From: Iris pallida
Taxonomy: Eukaryota > Streptophyta > Magnoliopsida > Asparagales > Iridaceae
Assembly (NCBI GenBank): GCA_029216955.1
Contig: JANAVB010010791.1
Location: 5,908,838-5,972,837, forward strand
Direction: 5' to 3'
DNA length: 64,000 nt
Below the pieces are notes generated by a model that made no database searches, was not told the origin of the DNA, and worked only from the letters and a program-made list of their open reading frames with translations. The position numbers and the translations under genes were made by a program. This document shows positions 9,813-19,325 of this stretch, in pieces; within the stretch, counting starts at the first letter, position 1; every line of letters starts with the position of its first letter.

Positions 9813-12800
9813 ATGCTGTCATCGAAGCGGTCATACCCGAAGGGTGATTTTTGGGTAGAGGGTTGGTGTCATTATGTATCCAAATGGAACAAGCTGACAC
9901 TCTGGGTTCTGACGCAGTTTCGAACCGAACTTCGAGAGATTGGGCTGACTGCCGCTATTCGTGCTATCCAGGCGGGCATCGACATCAATAGGCACATGTT
10001 TCTTGCACTTTTAGAGATGTTTAACACCCAGACTGGGACCTTCTTCACCCCGGTGGGGGAACTAGGGCTTGCACTTCATGAAATATATGAAGTGTCGAGG
10101 CTTCCTTGGGGATCAGAACCCTATGAGGAGTACTTCCCGACCAACGAGGAGTTCCAAGTCATGGGGGACAAGGAAGAAGAGATGATGGCTATCTTCAAAG
10201 AAGTGGCAAGCCACCATTATTATATGCAGAAGAGGGATAGGGACGGAGTGCAGCCCCACGTGACTGCTTGGAGGGATTACGTCTTTGAGCAAGACAAGGA
10301 GGATCCCTCTCAGTTCACGACTCCGTCAGCTCTTTTCAGTACCAAGGTGCTCTCTGAAATGAGCAGATTGAATGAAAAGAGTCCCCAGAAAAATGCGGAC
10401 CGGGAATCGGACGAACGCTCCTATAGCTGTTTCTGGCACCTCACTCACCGGATGTCGTCGAAAGCAGTATTGGCTGCTTATCTGATGATCTGGCTCCGGG
10501 ATTATGTCTTTTCGGGCGGATCAGGCTCGGTGGAGAGGGTGACCCGGAACCTGATCCTGCCAGCTGTGAAGTTGGTTTTTGGCCATCCCTTGGCTCTACT
10601 CCCTGCGATGGTATATAACCTGCTGCGAGGTCTACGAGAATTCGTAAGTGATGTTGTTCACGAACGAGTTAAGAACGACAACTTTCTTCGTGCCGAGCTG
10701 CAGTTTCACTATCTGATGGGGTGGTTGATTTTGTACCATCCTAATGTGATGAGTCTGGGCCAGGAAGAAGACCACGTAGCCGGAGACGCATTCCTTCGCC
10801 GCTTCTACCAGAGGAAGTGGCTGCATACGGGCGTTCCTGTTTGTAGGAAGGTTTTGTCCTACCTTCAAGGATGGAAGATCATGAAAGTTGGTACCATTTT
10901 CACCAGCTTCGAAGCAAATAAAGATTTAGCTGATTCAGGTGCAGATGCAACAACTCTGTCTCCGTGGGGATTTCGTTGGTTGCAAAGCATCTGGCCATCC
11001 CATTTGGTGTACAGGAATAAGAACCATTGTTATCTGGAACCGTACTTGCCGAGCCGTTTCGTATGTCAAGTCGGCTATGCCCAGTTGATGTTGGGAAACC
11101 CCAGTACCAGCCTGGGGTATATCGGGAGTCTACTGGACGGGGCACGAGCTTGGCATTATTACAATGCCGGATGTACCGGAGCCCGTTTTACCATGCCAGT
11201 TCTGAATCCGCAGCCGCCGATTCTTTTATCAGCTGCCAAATTTTACTATGCGATGAATGTTGTATCCCCTGGGTATGATAGGGAGACCAGTTTCATCGTT
11301 GGCACCCAGTTGGAGGCAACCAGAAATATATTGGCGAAGGCTCGATCGTACCGCCCACCAGAGGTTGGTTATCGAGACACCCATATCGTATCCTCGGAAG
11401 GTACTCAGGCAGAACCCTCAGTTGATCGGCCGAAGAGACGTGCCGGCACCGAGGCCGGTTCTTTTGCGCCAAAGAGACAGAGGAAAGCGATGTCACCGGA
11501 GGTGTCAACAGAATCGGCTCATATGGAGGTAAGGACGTCCCACGTAGTCTGGTTAGTTCTATCATTTTTTGTGACAGATGCTTTCTTTTTGTAGGAGCAG
11601 CTAAAAAGGAAACCATGAACTCCGTAATCGGGTGCTAGCGGACCAAAGTAGGTGGCGGGCTCATCTGATGAGCGTATTCCGCCGATTGTGTTATCTCCTG
11701 TGGAAAAAAACCCAGATGAGGTGACTTCTGTGGAGATACAAGCTGCTGTGAGGGCTTCTGGTACTGAGGTCCCAGCAGAAGCTGTTCTTCCAGATGAGGA
11801 AGAGGAATGGAGTTCGTCTTCTTCGGACGACGTTCCTCCAGAGGTCCCTAAGCCTGTAGGAGCAACAGGCACGGTTATAACAGAGAAGAGGGCTGATTCC
11901 CCTCCTCATCATGATGAAGGGAGGTCAGCTACACCATTGCCGAGCCCTACCCCGGACCCAGCAGCGGATGCCGAGCTGGCTGCCGATTGGGAGGTACCGA
12001 CAAATTCTATTCCCATAGGGGGATTCGATGAGGAAGGCGAGACTCGTCTTCCAAGCCTGGCTCCAGGGGAGCCAAGTCAGAAAGTAGGTGCTGATCTTGC
12101 TGTTTTGTCGGAGAAGGAGGGTCCTGCGTGGCCTGCTGATAGTGTTTTAGAGATAGAGGAGACAGCCCTAGATGTCGGTGGTCCCTCCGAAATCGAAAAG
12201 GGTAAGGGTTTGCTGGTTGAACCCTCTGTTGCTCCTTCCACTTGGGGGACGATATCGACGCCCCATCCGGCTCCTTCCGTCCACTTGGCACCTCGGGCTA
12301 GTGACGAAGTGCAGGTCCCTGACGAGAGAGGGTCCGCTGAGGTTGAGGTTGCGGCCTCGCAGATTGAGGTCGGTGGGTCTTCTGCAGGTCCGCTGTCCAT
12401 AGTAGCTTCTCCAACTCCTGCTATGACGCCTCAGGTGTTGGCAGACGCGGACGAGTATATGCAGTTTATTATTGAAGCAGTGTACAAGATGCTATAGAAA
12501 GGCATATCAACTATGCTGAATACGAACGGGAGTTTCACGACGATAAATGCCATGGCGCTCCCCTCCATTGATTTGATACGTTCGTACCAGGGCCACGATC
12601 ATATGGCCGAGATTCTGGAGGCATCGGTGGCCGAGCTCGACCAGCTTCTTTCTGAACTTTAGAGCATCCGACGAAATGACTTTTCTGTTCTGATAGAAGC
12701 AGAAAGGGAGAAATTGATAGCTGAAGTCGAGTCGTCGTATCAGGCCATGGTGGCTATCTGGGACCGTGAGGTGGCCGAAGCTGAAGCTGCGGTGGAGAGG

Positions 12801-13163
12801 CTATCTCAATCCACGCAGGAGAAGGTGGAGTTGCGGGCCTCGTTGGAGGCTAGCATAGCGGAAGTCACTGCCAAGATCCGCCATCTTGAAGACCAGCGAG
12901 CCCAACTCTTGTTAGATGTTGAGTGAGTCCAGGCTGAACATGTAGCATCTAAGGAGGAGGAAGCAGCTTTTACCCGCCAGGTTCTTTCCCTGACCCACCA
13001 GCGGCAACAACTAGACGAGAAGTATGAGACTGATACTGCCCCCGAAGCTGTAGAGGTGATGCGTCAAGAAGCCGAACGCCGGGTCTTGGCGACCGCAGAG
13101 ACTCGGGCAAAAGACTTGAAGCATCGGATTGAAGAGCTTTCTGCCAATCCCAGTGATGCTTAG
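9813..13163 (+). pseudogene. Antisense plant mobile domain gene carried by Tat element 2
   Basis: One plus-strand frame, opposite to the element, runs from ATG 9813 (open upstream to 9558, inside the LTR, without an ATG) to TAG 13161-13163. The first about 530 codons have the aminotransferase-like plant mobile domain pattern: RHMFLALLEMF, then FFTPVGELGLALHEIYEVSR, then a Trp- and Tyr-rich body ending PPILLSAAKFYYAMNVVSP. After an intron-like gap comes an acidic Pro/Ser/Glu-rich stretch (11652-12494), then a heptad-rich coiled coil (about 12600-13150). In-frame stops at 12495-12497, about 12660 and about 12924 break the tail, so this copy is probably dead. Such extra antisense genes are known in Tat elements; their function is unknown. 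Confidence 0.8.
11529..11594 (+). other. Predicted intron in the antisense gene
   Basis: The donor GAG|GTAAGG at 11529 and acceptor CTTTCTTTTTGTAG ending at 11594 are near-ideal plant splice sites, with a T-rich tract before the acceptor. The gap is 66 bases and keeps phase 0. Without splicing the frame stops at the TAG of the acceptor. After this acceptor the frame soon meets TGA at 11616, TAA at 11625 and TAG at 11649. The alternative acceptor AAGTAG ending at 11651 would skip all three and join directly into the long downstream frame. Confidence 0.65.
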
Positions 13164-13236
13164 GGATTGTAGTCTCTCTCTTTTTGTTATTTTTGTAGTT
13201 TGTAACTTCTGCTGGGGATGTAATTCTTTACTTTTA

Positions 13237-13246
13237 AATAAATAAA
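13237..13246 (+). terminator. Poly(A) signals of the antisense gene
   Basis: Two overlapping AATAAA hexamers lie 75-85 bases after the stop codon of the plus-strand antisense gene, in an A/T-rich stretch. Placement fits a plant near-upstream element. This is a motif match. Confidence 0.55.
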
Positions 13247-13307
13247 AGATAAAGAATTTTGTGGGGTGTTTATTTTTTTTGTCATGAACTGATGATTTGT
13301 GTGGACC

Positions 13308-13712
13308 TATTATCTTTTGCGTACCTTGGTTTTTAGGTACAGATAATAAGTTTGAGAGAATCGACATGTTTGCTCAGAGGTAACGTGGACGTGGCAAATA
13401 TGGGGTTCAAATGACAGAATCCTCCTACTCAGAGGTGTTATGGACGTGGTAGGAATGACTCTAGGGGGATACGCAGAACTACTCAGAGGTAATATGGATA
13501 TGGAAGTTCTACGATTGATGTACGGCAACGCAGGGGTTGTTCGTACAGGATGTTTACTCAGAGGTAATGTGGACGTGGTAAACATGATAAACAGCGCAAT
13601 CCTATGAGGTGTAAGATTATGCTTTGCAGGGCGTAGAGGAGCAACTCAGAGGTAATGTAGACATGGTTGTTCTTCTACTGGGGATAGAATGCCGTGGAAC
13701 AACTGGGTTCCA
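13308..13712. repeat. Dense hairpin array with constant loops
   Basis: Five hairpins have 20-nt loops close to TCAGAGGTAATGTGGACGTG and different stems. They are 13365-13373 with 13394-13402, 13423-13428 with 13449-13454, 13472-13482 with 13503-13513, 13550-13557 with 13578-13585, and 13633-13645 with 13666-13678. Three more hairpins with other loops flank or lie among them (13308-13348, 13598-13618, 13695-13712). The stretch is non-coding, lies after the integrase stop in element sense and after the poly(A) signals of the antisense gene. It would therefore be part of the 3' end of the element RNA. Confidence 0.8.
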
Positions 13713-13804
13713 GATTTTATGAAGGGGAGATGTATGTGAGCTCTGATGATCAGGTCCACTGACTTCCTTGTTTGGTAGAGATGGAAGTACATGTCTGAAA
13801 GATA

Positions 13805-15144
13805 TCATGAGTAGTACTTCTTTAGGAACTTGCCATTGATGGGCATCATAAACAAGTCCCCGTTTGATCGGACGAGACGATAAGCACCGTTTGAGTATAC
13901 CGTCTCTATGATGAAAGGTCCCTTCCACTTGGGCTCAAACTTTCCTGGTGTTTTGTGAGTTAACACCATCGGCCTCCTGACTGCCAAGACCAGGTCGCCA
14001 ACTTGGAAAATCCTTTGCTTGACCATTTTGTTGAAAGCCTGTGATATACGGGCTTGGTAAAGTTCAATGCGCTGCTGAGCTAGGAGACGTTTCTCGTCAA
14101 GTGCCTCCAATTCTCGCAGACGACGACACTGGTTATCTTCTTCTGTTAATTGGTTTGTGAGTGCCACACGGAGTGAGGGTATCTGAATCTCGAGAGGCAG
14201 TACCGCTTCGCTCTCGTAGACTAAGGAGAACGGAGTATTGCCCATCGGGGTCCGTACCATTGTACGGTAGGCCCAAAGACATTCGTCGAGCTTTTCATCC
14301 CAGTCGCGTTTGTTGGATGATACGACCTTTTTGAGTAGCTTGACGATAGTCTTGTTAAAAGCCTTGGCCAATCCGTTTGCTGCCGGATTGTAGGCGGTTG
14401 ATGCCACGTTCTGAATGCGGTTCTTGTCACAAAATCTGCTAAAAACATGGCTGATGAACTGTGGACCGTTATCGTGGATAATCCTTCGAGGTACCCCGAT
14501 ACGGTAGATGACATGGTGCTTGATGAAGCTGATCACCCTAGAGCTCTTCACTTCCGTCATCGGAACTGCTTCTGCCCATTTGGAGAAGTAGTCGGTGATG
14601 GCTAGGATGAAGCGGTGTCCCCTCGATGATAGAGGCGTGATCGGTCCTACAATGTCCATGCCCCAAGCTTCGAAGGGCCAGGAGGCGACGGTAGGATATA
14701 GTGTAGTGGTTCCGACGGTGTATGGATGAAGTCGACGTGGAGCTGGCAAGCATGGCACTTTTTAGCATAGTCGACATCGTCGACTGCCATGGTTGGACAG
14801 TAGTATCCCATGCATCGCAGTCGATCCTGCAACTTAGGGCCAGGTTGATGAGCCCCGCAAGTCCTGTCATGAGCTTCCCGAAGGGCTTTGGCTGCTTCTT
14901 CGTTGGATAGACATCGAAGGAGAAGTCCATCGAAGGAGCGTCGGTACAGCATTTTAGTAGTTGTATCATAACAGAACCGAAGGGAACGTCTTCTGACAGA
15001 GACGGCTTCCTTCGGGTCTTCTGGGAGAATTTCATAGACAGCAAAGTCGATGAATGAGAATCTCCAATCTCGGACATTAACACCGGCGCTTGTCGTCATG
15101 GTATGGGCCATTTGTGAGCATAGGTTGTTTTTGGGACAGACCAA
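13805..15144 (-). pseudogene. Tat integrase
   Basis: Two overlapping frames (15144-14647 and 14758-13805). The first holds the HHCC zinc-binding domain: REAHDRTCGAHQPG followed by KKCHACQ. The second holds the DDE core: MDIVGPI (first Asp), IIHDNGPQF (second Asp) and NGLAKAFNKT, where the catalytic Glu is expected at the Lys. The C-terminal part carries the GKFEPKWKGPF segment typical of the gypsy integrase tail. The frame change near 14650-14750 and the Glu-to-Lys change both argue that this copy cannot integrate by itself. No chromodomain is seen, as expected for Tat. Confidence 0.88.
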
Positions 15145-15191
15145 GTCTCGACCGACTACCGTGACGTAGTATTGAGTCCCGAGGGGTACTG

Positions 15192-16150
15192 CTAACGAAG
15201 CTCGAGGCCGGCCAGAGCGTCAGCCTCCAGGTTTTGTAGCCAAGGTACGTGTTCTATGAAGAACTTAGTGAAGGTTGAAATAATATTCAATGCAGCTTCA
15301 TGGTAAAGAACCAGATCTTCATGGCGAACTTCGTACTGCCCTCGGATTTGATTAACGACGAGTTTTGAGTCGCCGTAAGCTTCCAGATGATCTACCCCCA
15401 GCTGTTGCGCCAGCTGGAGTCCCATGATGAGAGTGTTGTACTCAGCAACATTGTTGAAGCATGGCTTCGAAAGGGAGTAAGCACGCTGGATGACCAGCTG
15501 ATCGGGGAAGACTAAGACCACCCCCACTCCTGCGATAATTTGACCTTTGGGGCCTACTCTTGAAGCGCCATCGAAAAACACCCGCCAGACGGAGTTTGCT
15601 TCGGTGATGTTTGATTCTTGGACCTCATCCGGGATGTCTTCATAGAGTCTGGAGGACTCCGAGATGGGGTACGCGGCTAAAAAGTCGGCTAGTCTTGACC
15701 CTTGACGGCTTTTTGTGGAATGAACACCATATTGTACGGCGTCAACAGGATTGCCCATGTAGCTAGTCGGGAGTTTAAAGATCCCGACGTCGTCATGAGA
15801 ACCTTGAGTGGATTGACTCGGGAGATGACATGAATTGTCTGGCCCGAAACATAATGGCGAGTCTTCTGGATGGCAAAAACTAAAACCAAACACTTATTTT
15901 CGACGGGATTGTACCGGTGTTCGGCCCCAATCATTGTTCTATTAAGGTAGTAGATAGCTTGCTCGTAGCCCGCATCGTTGTTCTGAGCCAACAAAGCGCC
16001 GAGGGAATGATCCATGGCACGGACGTAGAGGAGAAAGGGTTTGCCTGCGACAGGTGCCACCAGGACTGGCGGGCTCGTCAGGTAAGCTTTGATATCATTG
16101 AAAGCTTTCTGGCATTCTTCTGTCCAGACGTAGGAGACTCCCTTCTTCAT
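15192..16150 (-). pseudogene. Tat RNase H and archaeal-type RNase H of element 2
   Basis: Two frames (16150-15689 and 15893-15192) with a shift near 15700-15890. The first is the Ty3-type RNase H, again with LYVRAMDHSLGA in place of a catalytic Asp motif. The second is the archaeal-type RNase H with all four acidic positions: FFDGAS, NNVAEYNTLI, AYGDSKLV and EADALAGL. The pattern fits the known takeover of RNase H function by the second domain in Tat elements. Confidence 0.85.
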
Positions 16151-16198
16151 GAGCTGGGTGAAGGGTTGGCATTTTTTGGAAAGGTTTTCTATAAACCT

Positions 16199-16681
16199 TC
16201 AGATGTATGCCAGACGCCCCTGCAGGCCTCGAAGTTCTCGGAGGTTCTTCGGAGGGTCCATGTCAAGGATGGCTTTAGTTTTCTCGGGATCGACATGAAT
16301 GCCCTTCGCGGTGATAATGAAGCCCAAAAATTTTTCGCTGGAAACCCCAAGGAAGGATTTAGCGGGGTTCATCTTGAGTTGATGCGCTCGCATGAGATCG
16401 AAAACTGTTTTTAGGTCTTGTAGGTGATCACCTTTGAGACGGCTCTTGACTGCGATGTCATCAACATAGCATTCAACTGTCTTGCGACGATGTTGACAGA
16501 AAATGGTACTCATAGCTCGTTGGTATGTAGTACCAGCGTTCTTCAAGCCGAAGGGCATCACTGTGTAGCAGAAAACCCCCTTCGGAGTCCTAAATGACGT
16601 GTATTTTGCGTCATCGAGAAACATTTTGATCTGATTGTAGCCCGAGTACCCTCCATGAAAGACATGCATTCGAAGCTGCAT
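16199..16681 (-). pseudogene. Tat RT palm and thumb of element 2
   Basis: Holds the RT core: MPFGLKNAGTTYQRAM, YVDDIAVKSRL (catalytic Asp pair) and FLGFIITAKGIHVDPEKTK. It overlaps the upstream frame at 16558-16681, so a frameshift splits RT just before the palm. A second break near 16150-16199 separates it from RNase H. Confidence 0.85.
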
Positions 16682-18438
16682 ATATTGTCGATCATCACGT
16701 CAGTAATTGGAAGCGGGAATTCGTCCTTCGGGCAAGCCATATTGAGATCCCTAAAATCGATACAGACTCGTATCTTTCTATTTTTCTTGGTGACAGAGAC
16801 GACATTGGCCATCCAATCCGGATGTTGCTCTTCATAGATGAACCCGCTGTTCAAGAGTTTGTCCACCTCCTGATCGATAGCGTTCATGATATCAGGACGA
16901 AAGCATCGTTGTTGTTGCTTTACAGGCTTAGCATCAGGCAAGATGTTAAGTCTATGCATTACGATCTGGGGATCAAGTCCCAGCATATCTTCGTAGCTCC
17001 AGGCGAAGACGTCGATATATTCCTTGGCCAATTGGACCAAAGACTCCCGGTCTTCTCCCTTCAGACTTTTGCTGATGAAGATGGGTTTAGAAGGAGATCC
17101 ATCCGCAAGGTCAACTTGTTCGACCTCGTCTTCGGTAGGGGGTTCGCGTAATTCAAAACGAGACTCCCACTGTGCTCCTAGGCGTTGAGCCCAGGGTTCT
17201 TCCTCAAAGAATTTTGATGTTTGGTCATCGCCTTCATCCTCTTGAGATTGTACAGATGCCATATTGACTGATAGCACCTTCCTGAGGACTGAGCCGATAC
17301 AGGTATCGGAATCCCAAGTTGAGGCTTCGGACGAATGAAAGTGTTCCATTTCTTCTGCCTTCGAACTCTCTGGAGTTGTCGACGGCGTGACATAGCCTAC
17401 CCCCTGTCGAGTACGATGATAGTAGTCCTGCGGCTTGCCTTTAGATGTTGGGAGCCGAAGGGGAAGACGCCGGCCCTTGCCGTAGTTCAGGTCTTTGTTG
17501 CTTTTCAGGTTGTAACCTATCTTTTGAATGAGGTACTTTGCCTTGTCCGTGTATCGATAGACTTGTATTCTGCCGGTATCTGGTTCTGGCTCGAGTGGCG
17601 GGAGGTCATGATGACGCTCGACTTTGCCGAAGATGATGGGTTCTTCATCCCGATTCCGCGGTAGGACTATAAAATAGACTCTTTGGGACAGGACTACTTG
17701 GTTTACATGATTCATGGTCGTTATTTGTTTTTGTAACGACCGTAGAGCATTATCTAGTGTATACATGGCATTCCAATGTGGAAGACTAGAATAATTGAAA
17801 GATACTCTATTATTGATAAAACACGATATTTTGTCCCGTGGGATGACATTATCAAGAGAAGGGGCATCTATATCAGCAGATATGTACTCTCCTAACTCTT
17901 CATCTGTGAGCACCGGGGCCGGTTCGGGAGAGTCCATCGCCGATTTGACCTTGGGATCCGAAAGGGCTGTGTGGGCCTTCTCTTGCAGCTTGGATGATTG
18001 CGGAGGCTTGCCTTTGAGACGCACCTTCAGAGGTGCCTCGACTGTGCCTTCGATGACATGTGCCTTCTCATGTAGTTTTGCCACAAGGGGAGCCAACGTC
18101 TGAGGAGGTCTTTCCTTGAGCCGGATCTTCAAGGGAGCTTCAGTAGGTGCTCTATCCTGAGAAGCTGGTGCTCTTTCAGGTAGCTTGATAGTCATGGGAG
18201 GCAGCATCTGAGGCAGTTTCCCTTTGAGTCGAATCTTCAAAGGAGCATCGGGAATCATCTCTGGCTCCATGTCCGGTTCTGCCGTTGTTTTAGCTTCGTC
18301 ATCAGCATCGTTGGCTTCCCCTTCGTCGAGTGACTTGTATAGGGTAGCATCGGTGAAGTAGGCTTCGACCCCCTTGAAAGGGTTAATGTCTGCGAACTCT
18401 GTCCGGATGATGTCATTGGTGGACCGTACTTCATACAT
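16558..18438 (-). pseudogene. Tat protease tail, peptide repeats, linker and RT fingers of element 2
   Basis: A 626-codon open stretch. It starts in the end of the protease (IIRTEFADINPFKG), then has an acidic segment and the repeated basic peptide (APLKIRLKGKLPQ, APLKIRLKERPPQ, APLKVRLKGKPPQ). The glycine-rich linker (YNLKSNKDLNYGKGRR) and the RT fingers (GKIRVCIDFRDLN-like, here RKIRVCIDFRDLN) follow. Its uninterrupted length shows protease, linker and RT are fused in one polyprotein. The repeats agree in number and position with element 1. Confidence 0.8.
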
Positions 18439-18476
18439 TGGTGGAGTGTAGATGGCACCACCATGTACTCATACAG

Positions 18477-18725
18477 CTACGGACGACCCAGCAGGAGGTT
18501 GTAGTTGACGTCGGCGTCCACGACATAGCAAGTCACCTCGGTTCGGAGGTTACCAATATGACATTTTAGCCATATTTTGCCCAGCGGTTCACTTTTGCTG
18601 GCATTGAAACCGCTGATCGTCGTGTTAGTGGGCGCCGAACGGTACATCGGGATCTGCAGTATTGACAGCAGAGTCCTAGGGATGATGCTGAGGGAAGACC
18701 CTGGATCAATCTGAATCCATTTCAC
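18477..18725 (-). pseudogene. Tat protease core of element 2
   Basis: Carries IDPGSSLSIIPRTLL and the end motif LLLGRP. A frame change near 18440-18476 cuts it from the downstream stretch. The active-site Asp is kept. Confidence 0.75.
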
Positions 18726-19325
18726 ATTGACGGAGCCTACATACCCTGTGTACTATAGTGGCCTATTGTGCCGGTTATGTTTGAGCAACATGTCTTGTTG
18801 GGTGAAGGTTATGCTGGGGATGACTTCATCCGCACAATGGCAGTGCGCACATGTGGTCGAGAGATCCTCAGGCTGCTTGACCTGACTGATGAAGGACTCA
18901 GCATCCTTCAAGGCCTCACAGAGAGCTTCGCGGGTATCTTTGGAAAGGCGAAGCAGCTCGTACAGAGATAAGCGAGCGGGAGTACCGGCAAGTTATGCCA
19001 GTATGTCAAAGTTGTGGGGCTTGGCTAGCCCCGAAGCATTCTCCATTCGCAAAGGCTTGTTGAAACGGGCCTCTACATGCTTCTGTTTATTAGCTGCTGG
19101 AGGTTTGGATGGACCTCCTTCTTCGGCAGCAGGGGCAGTGCAGGGAGGCACCACCTCAACGGCAGCTTCGTCAGGTTGGACGTTCAGCTGCGAACGAGTT
19201 TGAACAGGAAGAGCCTCTTCTAAGGAGGAAGAGACATTGCGGCAAGACGTGATCTTCTTGCCCTTAGCTTTGGAGGTAGAGCGTACCCCCGGTTGAGTAA
19301 TCTCGGAGACAAGATCGGGGTGAAC
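18726..19325 (-). pseudogene. Broken gag/protease junction of element 2
   Basis: This corresponds to about 3730-4310 of element 1 by nucleotide similarity on the minus strand, for example the CCGCACAATG and GCTAGCCCCGAAGCATTCTC stretches in plus orientation. No long minus-strand frame survives here, so indels and stops have broken the gag carboxyl end and protease start. Confidence 0.6.

Noticed and set aside
11652..12497. Separate gene starting at 11652
   Set aside because: It starts with GTG, not ATG, and is in the same frame as the mobile-domain part; better read as a downstream exon of that gene.
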